From an uncultured Cellulophaga sp. (lineage in GTDB: Bacteria > Bacteroidota > Bacteroidia > Flavobacteriales > Flavobacteriaceae), in contig CANLOV010000008.1 of NCBI GenBank assembly GCA_947492955.1, forward strand, positions 124,001 through 188,000: DNA of 64,000 nucleotides, in the 5' to 3' direction. Position 1 is the first letter of the stretch, and every line of letters starts with the position of its first letter. A model generated the notes under the pieces. That model was not told the origin of the DNA and ran no database searches. It was given only the letters and a program-made list of their open reading frames with translations. Positions 45,501 through 54,303 of the stretch are shown in pieces. The translations under genes and the position numbers were made by a program.

Positions 45501-47642
45501 ATTAGCTAAAAAAGAATAAGGTGTTGTTCCGTTGGCATTTGGGTTTATTTTGAAATGAATTTCTGAGCCAGAAATTTGTGATATTCCTGTTTCAAAAATA
45601 CCATCGAAATTAGAGTCTACTAGTAATCTATTGTCAGGGTCTATTAATGTTATGTTTTTATTTGCAGGAGTTATTTTTGCAGTAAATAATTCGCCCTCTG
45701 TTGTAGTATGAGTTGTAGCTATATTTTCGGAGAGTTTAACATTAATAGCTTCTGTAAACGTAATGGTGTATTCATTTTCCCCGTTACTATCTGGTTGTAC
45801 AATACTTGTAAATTCACCAGTATTAGTTCCTGTAAAGGAATTGGTTGGCGTGTTTTTTGTTATTTGTGTAGTTGCCAAAGAATTAGTAGTGCTAGCGTCT
45901 TGGAAAATAAAATTTGGATTGCCAGTATCTGTTAAATTAATAGTAACATCTCCTTTAGATTCCGTACAATTTAAAATGCCATCATTATCATTGTCTAAAT
46001 CAATATTATCAATAATACCATCATTATCTATGTCGTCTGGACAAATGCTAATAGGAATTTCGGTAGACTCTAGTTTTTGTAATGTACATGTAATTATTCC
46101 TATTAATTTATATTTCCCAGGATTGGTAGGAGTATAAGAATCTGTTGAAACATTTAAGTTAATATATCCAGAACCATCATTAAACCACCATTCAAAACTA
46201 TCAAATAATTCAGTATTAGCTGCTGTTAATGTAATGTTGGGAATGCAATTACCTAAGGTGTTAAATGTGGTATCAAAATTAATTTCTGGAGCAGACGGAA
46301 ATCCTGAATAAAAACTTCCGGATGTTGCAGCTCCATTAAAATTAAAGTAAGCACAGTATAATTCATCTGTACTTTCAACAGAAATATTACCATTAAGTCC
46401 TGTTACCTTATAAGTTACATAATCCGTATTTCCACTAACATTACTTGGACCAATAGTAGAAAAATTGGCAATTGGCGTATTGTTAATGGTAACAGTAGCT
46501 CCCTTTTTTGTAACCACAGTAATACCACCTGTATACCTTGTATTACCAATATCATTAATATTGGCAATATTATCTAAATTACCACGAGCTTCACAACTTA
46601 AAGGAGGTACAAAAAACATTCCTTGGTTTGCTTCACTATTGGTAGCCCCTACACCTTGGTATACAAAAACATCTTCAGAAGTTTCTACATACATATTACC
46701 AGCGGTATTATATTCATCTCCTTCTATTAAATAATAATCCCCAGCATTAATGGTTGTTGTTGTATTGCCGTTGATACTAATAACAGTATTGTTGCTATGA
46801 GCAACTATTAAAACATTTTCCCAGCCATTACTACCACCTCCTTTTACAAGAATATATTCTTTACCTACTTTGGATAAGCCTACAATCTGATCTATACCGT
46901 AATCTCTTCCTTCTCCATTATCAAAACTACCATTTGTAGACCCACAATTAACCACTATAGGTTTATCTGAAGTAATTTTGGTACCAATTAATCCGTCTCT
47001 GTTTCTAACATCATCAAAACTGTTTGTAGCCATAATATAGCTCTCCCCTTCGTCTAATGTTATATTTAAGCGAGTAATTTGTTGGGTATAATTTTTAATG
47101 ACTAATTCATTTTCTAAATCAAAAGAAACTTTAGTATTATCTTCTGTAGCCATTATAGAAGCAAAATTTAAGTAATTGTCTTGCGGGTTTTGATTAGTGA
47201 AACTTCCAACTCTAAAAGTTTTTCCTAACGCAGAAAGGCCTTTGCTAACAATTGCTCCTGCTTGCGAACCACCACCTGCATTCATACGGACGGATACATA
47301 AATGGGGGAGTTAGCTTCTATAATGTAACCTTTATTATCCGTAGTAGTAGATGTGTTATTAGAATCCATAAAAAGTTGACCATTTCCAGAACCAATGAAA
47401 ACTTCATCTGGCATAGTGTTAGAAACTGTGCCTGTAATATAATTATCAGGAGTTTCGCCAACAGGAATAATTGTATAAGTAATATCTGAAGTATTAGGTG
47501 TAGATATGTATATATATTGATTTTCTGGGTTCGCATTACCAAATGCAGCACTTGTTAGAGGAGGGATGTAATGTTTTTTGCTTAGCTGAGAAAACCCAAG
47601 ATGAGACAATAAAAGAAACAATATAAATAATATTTTGTTCAT
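42510..47642 (-). CDS. Giant T9SS type-B surface protein with TSP3 and Ig-like domains
   Basis: The product has 1710 residues: a signal peptide (1-18), an N-terminal IgGFc-binding-like region (about 20-450), calcium-binding thrombospondin type 3 repeats (about 535-565 and 740-895; DIDNDGIIDNIDLDNDNDG and DSDNDGIPDS-type), then several Ig-like modules opened by repeated phrases such as LPIVNTNVTLVQCDDDTDGF and LPVANSVTPIIVCDGEAND. The C-terminal sorting domain (about 1624-1710) has FFTPNNDGNNDYWYLKG, FDRYGRLIIQI and NHFALKR. It is expected on the cell surface as an adhesin or matrix protein. It lies between the two other type-B genes, each separated by short gaps. Confidence 0.92.
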   Translation of the reverse strand: MNKILFILFLLLSHLGFSQLSKKHYIPPLTSAAFGNANPENQYIYISTPNTSDITYTIIPVGETPDNYITGTVSNTMPDEVFIGSGNGQLFMDSNNTSTTTDNKGYIIEANSPIYVSVRMNAGGGSQAGAIVSKGLSALGKTFRVGSFTNQNPQDNYLNFASIMATEDNTKVSFDLENELVIKNYTQQITRLNITLDEGESYIMATNSFDDVRNRDGLIGTKITSDKPIVVNCGSTNGSFDNGEGRDYGIDQIVGLSKVGKEYILVKGGGSNGWENVLIVAHSNNTVISINGNTTTTINAGDYYLIEGDEYNTAGNMYVETSEDVFVYQGVGATNSEANQGMFFVPPLSCEARGNLDNIANINDIGNTRYTGGITVVTKKGATVTINNTPIANFSTIGPSNVSGNTDYVTYKVTGLNGNISVESTDELYCAYFNFNGAATSGSFYSGFPSAPEINFDTTFNTLGNCIPNITLTAANTELFDSFEWWFNDGSGYINLNVSTDSYTPTNPGKYKLIGIITCTLQKLESTEIPISICPDDIDNDGIIDNIDLDNDNDGILNCTESKGDVTINLTDTGNPNFIFQDASTTNSLATTQITKNTPTNSFTGTNTGEFTSIVQPDSNGENEYTITFTEAINVKLSENIATTHTTTEGELFTAKITPANKNITLIDPDNRLLVDSNFDGIFETGISQISGSEIHFKINPNANGTTPYSFLANKVTGFSFTHKLANTSKSSTYTGNISLTCYKLDSDNDGVLDELDLDSDNDGIPDSIEHTGVLVSLSGNDDNADGVDDVFNTTPTLLDSDLDGILNHLDLDSDNDGIFDLVETGQPGLLSDTDLNGIEDGASFGSNGLSDNIETTPDSNTINYTLENTDGDNFFNFIDWDSDGDSCNDVVEAGFSDINQDNFLGNSLPTINSNGVVNNASDGYTMPNSNYITDGTITISTQPVNTTTCVNSDTEISITYTPISNIQWEISIDNGINWTAITNNTIYNGANTSQLTITKTPLNYNNYQYRAFLNRTDNSCGIYSNEIKLTVNPLPIVNTNVTLVQCDDDTDGFSPFNLTEAQNNISTNATNETFTYYTSQAAAIAGDITNADYINNPTTFINRTIPSDIVWANIKSSDGCSVISEIQLNVSTTQIPPNFQRSFYVCDDFLDTNGNDNSNNNNRDGIANFDFSSVTNDVLNLFPVPARPNLSIHYYKNEIDALAEENEIVNISNYRNIGYPNSQQIYIRVDNGLSNDCLGLGAHITLTVETLPIANPVTIPRQCDDNQDEFFPFNTSNIENTVLGNQNAADVTITYFDKNKNPLPSPLPNPFLTKSQTITIRVTNNTTLTNLSTPCYDETILEFIVDKLPVANSVTPIIVCDGEANDVDDDGIFPFNTSTIENTVLGMQTGMEIFYDYVDENGNTITNSTTLPNPLISASQIIIASVVNPINRTCTVSTNIELTVNPLPEFSVDSPQIVCSSDPNFSIILDPIENNTTEVFNYKWEWTNLNGTITKELLPDTTPTLTVSTPGTYHVTLTKTDGSLCPKTKDIFVNASEMATITPDDIEIEDLSDSNTITINNANNNLGLGVYEYALEDEFSTLSNEAFFNYQDSPIFKNVFPGIYKLYVRDKNGCGTSEITVNVIGFIKFFTPNNDGNNDYWYLKGTNNQFQPNSFVNIFDRYGRLIIQITPNTKWDGTINGTPLPSSDYWFRVILEDGREFKNHFALKR

Positions 47643-47843
47643 GTGTGTGGTAGTATTCTTTTGCTTTGGCTATGTAATAATGTAACTCATATACTTAGTT
47701 AGTATATTTAAGTATATAATTTTACTAATATAAGATATTCTTAATTTTGTGTTTGTTAAATTGAGTGAAGTTTATTTATCGCGGTTTATTATTATGGAAT
47801 AATAGGTTTTTTGTATAAAATAGTAAATTAAATGCGATGAAAT

Positions 47844-50591
47844 CTAACGTTTTAAGACAAAGTTTCCTTTAAATTCTCTACCATCTTCCAAATTAACTTT
47901 AAACCAGTAATTTGAAGCAGGTAAAGGTTGTCCATTAATTGTGCCATCCCAACCTTTAGATATTGGTTGTATTTGAGTAATTAAACTTCCATATCTATCA
48001 AAAATAGAAATAGTACTATTGGCTTGGAACATATCATTTGTGCCAATAATTTGCCATGTATCATTATTCATGTCTCCATTGGGAGTTAAGAATTTTGGGT
48101 AACCAATAACAGATATTTCTTTTTCAGATATGCCACAATTATTCTTGTCTCTAGTGTAAACTGTGATTATACCTGGAAGTACATCATTAAATAGTGACGA
48201 ATTTTGATAATTAATACCATCAATAGAATATTCGTAATTGCCCTCTCCGGAAACTAAAACTTCTACAGTATTATTATTAGATATATCCTTAATTTTTACA
48301 TCTTGTATAAGTGCTCTATTAGAAGGAATAACTTTAAAAGTTTTGCTGTTTTCACAGGTGTTTTCTTTGTTGTTTTGATTGTATGTTGTTCCTACTTCTA
48401 AAATATAAGTTCCTGGTTCGGATATTATAGCTGTTTTATTTAAAGATATTTCTTCTTCTGTATCACCTTTTATTCTTAACCATTTGTAGCTGTCAAAGTT
48501 ATTAGGTCCATTAATTGTTAAAGGAGGGCCATCGGTACAAATAATGTAGCTGGGTTCAATATCAAATTCGGGTATAGGGTTTACAACTAAATTTATTTTA
48601 AAAATATCTTCGCATTGATTTGTATCCTCTTCTCTCCCATATATTGTTGTAGATTCTGTAGTTATACTTTGTTTAATTGGGTTTTGTTCTAATATAGCAT
48701 CCTCTATAGTTCTATAAAGGCTATAATTTTCTGGTGAAATATGAGAGGAAATTACATGTTTAGCTAAATCAAAAGTAGTAGTTAAGGCATTGTCTTCTAT
48801 ATTTTCATCACATTGGTATAAGTAAATGGGAGTTTTATTTGTGATGTCTGTAGATTTTACATTTAATATTATTTCCCCAAGGTTCTCGCATTCAAATTCA
48901 TTTACAATTTTATAGTAAATTGTTTGATTAAATGAGGTAGTATTTGTATAATTTTCAGGAGTTTCTATAGGGGTATCAGTATCTCTATCAGCAATAGTCT
49001 CATAAAAGAAATAGTCATAGTCATAGTCTTTATTTTCTATTAGCTGTTCTATATTAATAGAGGTAATACCATCTGTACTATTCTGATCTGCATCACATTG
49101 TGTTAATGTAATTGTATTTGCTTCTGGTAAGGAATTTATTTTAATGGTAGATTCTCCTATAATGGGGCATTCTTTTGTATCGGCTAATATTATTTCTACT
49201 TTATACCTGCCAGCATCTATTTGTTTACTTGTGCTAACTTCTAAGAAGTAATTATCCGGATTTATAAAGGGAATATTATCTTTATACCAATTATAAGTTG
49301 ATCCTGGATAATTCTCGGCTTCAAGAATAAAACTGTCTCCTTCGCATATTTCTAAAGAGTTGCTTGTGGTACCATCATTATTTTTTATTAAATCTATTTT
49401 ATTAAAAAATGATTGTATAAAAGGAGGTAAGCCTTGTCGGGCTATTTTACCATCTAAATTTACTGCATTGTGCTCGTAGTTAGCATTTATCCCTTTTTCA
49501 TTTGGATTATTTATAACTCCTAAAGATGAAACGCCCTCAAAATAATTTGAAGAAGTAGTTCTGTATATTTTTCCATTATTAGCCAATTGTAAAGAGCCTC
49601 TATATATAGATCTTTTATCTATTACTTCTATAGAATTAGATATATCAGAAGCTTGTATGTCAAACTGTAATAAAGAAGAAGAATGTCCCGTCCTTTGACC
49701 AATAGGTAAATTGTTGTAAGAGATAACGTATAGGTATTGATTGTTAGGAGAAAACTCTAAACCATAAGTAGCAAAATTATCAATAGAAATGTCTATTTTT
49801 TTTTGGTTAGATAATTTGCCAGTATCAGAATTAAAATCGTACAAAAATAAACCATTTTCTATATTAGCACTGGCTAATTTTGTACCGTCAGAAGATAATT
49901 TAAGAGAGCCTCTAGCATCATTTATTTTTAAGTCATCAATTGTTGTTTTTACAGCAATAGGGTTTATTCCGCCAGCGGTTATTTCGAAAGAATGATATGT
50001 GTTGTAAGTAAAATCATTTATAGATCCACTACTAGGTTTGGTGCCGTCTTCAGAAGCTAATGTTACTAACCATATAGATTTGTTAGAACAGTCTTTAATA
50101 ACTGCAGTAATTTTTTCTGAGCAATCTTCTAATAATTGGATGTTTTTTTCTATTATACTACCATTACCTCCATTTTTTGAAATGTCCACAATAGAGTAAT
50201 TTAAGCCTTCATCATTATCTTCTTCATTACTTGATGTGTCTACAGTAATAATATAAAATAGATTCGAATCTTGAGGTTTAGGAACAATAATGGCCGATTG
50301 TGTACTAGAAGGGTCTCCGTAGAGTTCAGTGCCATTCATCATAATAGCATGATTCCTGTTGTATACGGTAATACCATCTGTATAAAAAAGTAAGTCTCCA
50401 AATTCGTTAGAGATGGTAGCGCAGCCTTCTATAGTATTTATTTGTCCGTCAGTAATTGGGTCTACGCTGCCATCATTATTAAAATGCAGACCAGCTTCAT
50501 TGCCAAAATACCAGTTGGAAGTTTCTTCTTGACTATATGTCAAGAAGAAACTATGTATACATAGTAGAGATATAAGTAAAACCTTTTTCAT
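47844..50591 (-). CDS. T9SS type-B surface protein with beta-propeller-like N-terminus
   Basis: The product has 915 residues. After a signal peptide (1-20, ending TYSQ) comes a region of repeated four-stranded blades (about 22-400; NWYFGNEAGLHFNNDGS, LKLSSDGTKLASANIENGLF, LEFSPNNQYLYVISYNN), then Ig-like modules (about 410-800) with a cysteine each, and a type-B sorting domain (about 830-915; FLTPNGDMNNDTWQI, FDRYGSLITQI, LPASNYWFKV, GNFVLKR). It is a predicted type IX cargo at the cell surface, commonly seen in gliding flavobacteria. It shares its C-terminal design with the two genes that follow it. Confidence 0.9.
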   Translation of the reverse strand: MKKVLLISLLCIHSFFLTYSQEETSNWYFGNEAGLHFNNDGSVDPITDGQINTIEGCATISNEFGDLLFYTDGITVYNRNHAIMMNGTELYGDPSSTQSAIIVPKPQDSNLFYIITVDTSSNEEDNDEGLNYSIVDISKNGGNGSIIEKNIQLLEDCSEKITAVIKDCSNKSIWLVTLASEDGTKPSSGSINDFTYNTYHSFEITAGGINPIAVKTTIDDLKINDARGSLKLSSDGTKLASANIENGLFLYDFNSDTGKLSNQKKIDISIDNFATYGLEFSPNNQYLYVISYNNLPIGQRTGHSSSLLQFDIQASDISNSIEVIDKRSIYRGSLQLANNGKIYRTTSSNYFEGVSSLGVINNPNEKGINANYEHNAVNLDGKIARQGLPPFIQSFFNKIDLIKNNDGTTSNSLEICEGDSFILEAENYPGSTYNWYKDNIPFINPDNYFLEVSTSKQIDAGRYKVEIILADTKECPIIGESTIKINSLPEANTITLTQCDADQNSTDGITSINIEQLIENKDYDYDYFFYETIADRDTDTPIETPENYTNTTSFNQTIYYKIVNEFECENLGEIILNVKSTDITNKTPIYLYQCDENIEDNALTTTFDLAKHVISSHISPENYSLYRTIEDAILEQNPIKQSITTESTTIYGREEDTNQCEDIFKINLVVNPIPEFDIEPSYIICTDGPPLTINGPNNFDSYKWLRIKGDTEEEISLNKTAIISEPGTYILEVGTTYNQNNKENTCENSKTFKVIPSNRALIQDVKIKDISNNNTVEVLVSGEGNYEYSIDGINYQNSSLFNDVLPGIITVYTRDKNNCGISEKEISVIGYPKFLTPNGDMNNDTWQIIGTNDMFQANSTISIFDRYGSLITQIQPISKGWDGTINGQPLPASNYWFKVNLEDGREFKGNFVLKR

Positions 50592-50615
50592 AGTGTTCTA
50601 GAACACTACAAGGTA

Positions 50616-51449
50616 CTATAAATCTCTCTTTTTTAATAATTTATATGAAGAAAAGATAAAAACAGCGGTCCAACAAAGAACAATTAATATCTCATACCAG
50701 TGTACTTGATAATCGAATTGAAAATTTTCACCTATCTGATTAGCTACAGATTGAACAGATTTTAAACGGGAAAAAGGCTCTTCTATTAAGTGTGCCATCG
50801 ATTCCATTGGAAAAAACCTTTTGATAGCTTTTGCATTTTCCCATGATGTAATTTGCCAACCTAGAATACCAAATATAAGTTGCTCTAATATTAGTTGTAT
50901 AATTAAAAAACCTAAAGCAAAAGCAGAACGTTTTATAAGTATGCCTAAGAATAAACAAAGCGAAAAAAAGGCAACTAATTTAAAAAAGTAAGCTAATAAA
51001 AATTCCAAATCTGAAAAAATGATAGAAAGCTCATTGTAATCAGAGTAGATTAAACCTAATACAAGGGAAACAACAAAAACGAAAGCAGTAGAAATTAAAG
51101 AAAAAGTGACTACAGTTAAGAATTTAGATAAAATAAATTCTTTTTTAGAAAGCCCATCAATTAAGTTTTGTTTAATGGTTTTGTTACTGTATTCATTAGC
51201 CATCATAGATACAATTACTATGGCTAAAAACAGTTTAAAAAAAGCGGTTATATATGTGGTAAAATGCCAAATGTAAGGGAAGTTAAATATACCTTGTTCA
51301 GCTAGGTGAAATTTTATAGGGCCAATATCAAACTTAATAGCAGAAAATAAAGCTATAGAGGTTAATAAAATAAAATAGGTTAAAATTAGTACTTTACTAG
51401 ACCTATTGTTCCAAAGTTTTATGAATTCTATTTGTAATAAACGTATCAT
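50616..51449 (-). CDS. ABC transporter permease
   Basis: The product has 277 residues with about six membrane helices, of the ABC-2 type: N-terminal LLQIEFIKLWNNRSSKVLIL, a periplasmic loop, then segments such as FFKLFLAIVIVSMMANEYSN and a C-terminal helix before SSYKLLKKRDL. NEYSNKTIKQNLIDGLSKKEF is the usual coupling region. It lies 14 bases after the ATPase gene and works with it. The substrate is unknown. Confidence 0.9.
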   Translation of the reverse strand: MIRLLQIEFIKLWNNRSSKVLILTYFILLTSIALFSAIKFDIGPIKFHLAEQGIFNFPYIWHFTTYITAFFKLFLAIVIVSMMANEYSNKTIKQNLIDGLSKKEFILSKFLTVVTFSLISTAFVFVVSLVLGLIYSDYNELSIIFSDLEFLLAYFFKLVAFFSLCLFLGILIKRSAFALGFLIIQLILEQLIFGILGWQITSWENAKAIKRFFPMESMAHLIEEPFSRLKSVQSVANQIGENFQFDYQVHWYEILIVLCWTAVFIFSSYKLLKKRDL

Positions 51450-51463
51450 TGTAAAGGTTGGTT

Positions 51464-52366
51464 TTAGTTAGATTGGTTTTTTGTTAAGGTTAAGAACTGT
51501 TCTTCTAAACTTTCTTTACGCTTTACTAAATGCGAAAGAAAAATTCCTTTTTCAAACAGAATTTTATTTAATTCTTCGGCCTCTATATCTTCTTTTAAAA
51601 ATACGGTAATGAGTTTGCCTTCTGTTTTTATTTTTCCAAAACTGGCTGTTTTTTCTAAATAAGAAATAAGCTCGGTTTCATTTTTAGTTTTTAACTGAAA
51701 GAAGCCATAGCTGTTAATCATTTCATCAACCCTACCAGAATACAATTTTTGTCCTTTTCGTAGGATAACCACGTGGCTACATACTTTTTCTACTTCATCT
51801 AATAAATGAGAGGCTAATAAAATAGTTGTGCCTTGAGCTGCTATTTTTTTAATTATTTCTCGTATCTGGTGTATGCCTTGCGGGTCTAAACCATTGGTAG
51901 GCTCATCTAAAATTAAAATTTCAGGGTCGTTTAATAGGGCAGAAGCAATAGCTAAACGTTGTTTCATTCCTAAGGAATAGGTTCTAAATTTACTATCCTT
52001 ACGATCTAGTAAGCCTACTAATTCTAATTTTTCCTGAATCTTATCTTCTGAAACATCCTTAATTTTACATACAAGCTTTAAATTTTGTACTGCAGACATG
52101 TAAGGGTAAAAATTAGGGCGTTCTATAATAGCACCTACTTTTTTTAAGGCATTATGGGTACTCGTATTTCCATTAAACCAAGAAAAAGCGCCGTTGGTTT
52201 TATTTACTACATTAAGTACAATACCCAATGTGGTAGATTTTCCACTTCCGTTAGGGCCTAGAATACCATATACATTTCCTTTTTCAATAGTAAATGAAAG
52301 GTCTTTAACGGCGGTTAACGACCCATATTTTTTTGTGAGATTGTTTACAGAAAGAATTGTTTCCAA
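51464..52366 (-). CDS. ABC transporter ATP-binding protein
   Basis: The product has 300 residues. Walker A is GPNGSGKST (about residue 38), the signature is YSLGMKQR, Walker B is ILILDEPTNGLDP, and the switch histidine is in LASHLLDEVE. The C-terminal extension (about 220-300) is typical of the ABC-2 exporters of the CcmA/BcrA group. With the permease it forms an inner-membrane exporter; BcrA-like members give bacitracin resistance, but substrate cannot be read here. Confidence 0.92.
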   Translation of the reverse strand: METILSVNNLTKKYGSLTAVKDLSFTIEKGNVYGILGPNGSGKSTTLGIVLNVVNKTNGAFSWFNGNTSTHNALKKVGAIIERPNFYPYMSAVQNLKLVCKIKDVSEDKIQEKLELVGLLDRKDSKFRTYSLGMKQRLAIASALLNDPEILILDEPTNGLDPQGIHQIREIIKKIAAQGTTILLASHLLDEVEKVCSHVVILRKGQKLYSGRVDEMINSYGFFQLKTKNETELISYLEKTASFGKIKTEGKLITVFLKEDIEAEELNKILFEKGIFLSHLVKRKESLEEQFLTLTKNQSN

Positions 52367-52453
52367 AATAAAATTGGTTTTTTGATTGTTTATAGTAACT
52401 TGACGAGCTAATGTCTTTTTTGTTACAAGATATTGTATATTAAATTAGGAATT

Positions 52454-53509
52454 ATGTCGGAAGAAAAATTAATGTCTAAAAAAAAGCCTGCCTATCCTGT
52501 TAATAAGGAACTAGATGCTTATTTAGAACATTACAATAGAAAAATAGAAATCCCAATTTTTTATGAAGACTTATTGCGGTTTTCTGGTTCTGTAGTGGTG
52601 TACGATTCTAATGATGAGGATAGTTTATGGGTACGTGTTTATTATCCAGATTATGAAAGAGAAGAAATAGATTTAAGTCTTAAAAAGGTATATTCTATTT
52701 TATTGTCTGATGGTAGCGATAGTATTTTTCAGTATTTAAATGTCGATGCTGTAGACTACTGTACTTTTGGTAATTCTAAGCCTTTTAGAATTAAAGTACG
52801 TAATATATTAAACGATAATTTTACCTATTTCTATGTAAAAAAAACAGATGCTTCTAGAGTTTACGGATTAGAATTAGAGCATATGTTGTCTCCTTATAAT
52901 TTAAACTTTTTAGTATGTAAGGATACATTAATAGAAGAGCATATAGCAGGTATTCCAGGAGATGTTTTTATAAAAGAAATTCTGCCAAAATGCCCTGAAG
53001 CAGAAAAGGCGCAACTGGCAAAAGAATTTGTAAAGTTTAATGAACGCTGCATGATTCGTTTATTGGGAGATATGCGTTCTTATAACTATGTTATTGTACC
53101 TACGCACGATTTTGATCATGTGGTATATAAAATAAGACCTATAGATTTTGATCAGCAGTGTTTCGAGGGTAAACTAAAAGTATACCGCCCACAGTTTTTT
53201 AAAGAAAACTATTTAATGGTAGAGTTAGTACGTAGTAAGCTGCAAAAAAAATCTGTAGACCAGTATAAGATAGAAGAGCGTTCTATTGTTGCTAAACGTA
53301 TAAAGAGTTCGGGGAATAGGATAAAAAGGTTGTTAGATACGTGTTTAATAGATGATATTTCTCTCCCTAGTCATATAGAAATGTTACGCGAACAGATTTA
53401 TGAGTTAACACTAGATGCTAAGTTTAGAAATTGCACTACAATGGGTCAAATATTAAACTTAGCTTTAGATTTTGTAAAAAGAAATTATGATGATGTAAAT
53501 GTAAATTAG
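52454..53509 (+). CDS. Predicted kinase-fold (APH-like) protein of unknown function
   Basis: The product has 351 residues from the ATG at 52454; a TTG at 52433 in frame is less likely. I do not recognise a named family. Residues about 200-235 read LGDMRSYNYVIV then RPIDFDQQ: D206-x4-N211 followed by D231-F-D233, the spacing of the catalytic and metal-binding motifs of aminoglycoside phosphotransferase/HipA-like kinases. Upstream, FTYFYVKK (beta strand with Lys), a helix with LELEH, and TLIEEHIAGIPGD look like an N-lobe and hinge. The usual HGD is LGD here. It begins a three-gene set with a peptidase-like gene whose start overlaps its stop. Kinase activity is inferred only from motif order. 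Confidence 0.65.
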   Translation: MSEEKLMSKKKPAYPVNKELDAYLEHYNRKIEIPIFYEDLLRFSGSVVVYDSNDEDSLWVRVYYPDYEREEIDLSLKKVYSILLSDGSDSIFQYLNVDAVDYCTFGNSKPFRIKVRNILNDNFTYFYVKKTDASRVYGLELEHMLSPYNLNFLVCKDTLIEEHIAGIPGDVFIKEILPKCPEAEKAQLAKEFVKFNERCMIRLLGDMRSYNYVIVPTHDFDHVVYKIRPIDFDQQCFEGKLKVYRPQFFKENYLMVELVRSKLQKKSVDQYKIEERSIVAKRIKSSGNRIKRLLDTCLIDDISLPSHIEMLREQIYELTLDAKFRNCTTMGQILNLALDFVKRNYDDVNVN

Positions 53510-54300
53510 TGAAAATAGTACTCCACATTCTAATTTTTATAATACTAACTGTTATTACTCAGGTTGGTGGAATCGTATATTTAATATCCGTTTTAGTAGT
53601 TAAAAAATCAGCTCGTAACAAACGATATAAACGAATCGGAGTTTTTACAGCTTTGTATTTGTTTACTACTTTTTTAGTTGTTCCTAATACAGCACCATTA
53701 TTTGGACGAGAAAAGATTAAAGAATCTAAATTTTTAAAAGCGCATTCTTTCTTCTATAAACTAGCTAATCGTAACTATGTGCGGCCAGAATTAAATAAAG
53801 CTCTCATAAAAATATCAAATGAATTTGAACAACAGAATAATGGTTTAAAAATGGTATACCTGGATGCTAATTTCCCATTTATAGATAAATTTCCTTTGTT
53901 ACCACACTTGAGTCATAATGATGGTAAAAAGATAGATGTTTCATTAATTTATGAAGAGAATGAAAAGTTAACCAATAAAAAGCCATCGGTAAGCGGTTAT
54001 GGAGTTTTTGAAAATCCTTTAGAAAAGGAATATAATCAAATTGATATTTGTAAAGAAAAAGGATATTGGCAATACGATTTTCCAAAATATGTAACCCTAG
54101 GAACAATAAATGAAGATATTAAGTTTTCTAACAAGGGAACAAGAGATTTGGCAAGGTTAATACTAAAACAAAAAGAAGTAAGGAAATTATTTATTGAGCC
54201 ACATTTAAAAAATAGACTAGGATTAACACATAAAAAAGTGAGATTTCATGGATGCCAAGCTGTTAGGCACGATGATCATATACATTTTCAATTAAGATAA
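53509..54300 (+). CDS. Membrane-anchored LAS-type metallopeptidase-like protein
   Basis: The product has 263 residues and starts at GTG on the last base of the previous stop (TAGTG). Two hydrophobic segments (about residues 3-29 and 43-60) anchor it. The remaining domain shows HNDGKKID, matching the HxxGxxxD metal motif of VanX/MepA-like peptidases, and RHDDHIHFQLR, matching their HxH end. LAS peptidases cut peptidoglycan peptides. A glycine-rich SxHxxGxAxD form is only partly kept. It probably acts in the periplasm on cell wall, but activity and substrate are inferred. Confidence 0.7.
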   Translation: MKIVLHILIFIILTVITQVGGIVYLISVLVVKKSARNKRYKRIGVFTALYLFTTFLVVPNTAPLFGREKIKESKFLKAHSFFYKLANRNYVRPELNKALIKISNEFEQQNNGLKMVYLDANFPFIDKFPLLPHLSHNDGKKIDVSLIYEENEKLTNKKPSVSGYGVFENPLEKEYNQIDICKEKGYWQYDFPKYVTLGTINEDIKFSNKGTRDLARLILKQKEVRKLFIEPHLKNRLGLTHKKVRFHGCQAVRHDDHIHFQLR

Positions 54301-54303
54301 TAG

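Noticed and set aside
45000-46050. Asp/Asn-rich repeats as a CRISPR or DNA-level tandem array
   Set aside because: The periodicity comes from calcium-binding TSP3 codons in the surface protein, without constant repeat and spacer units.
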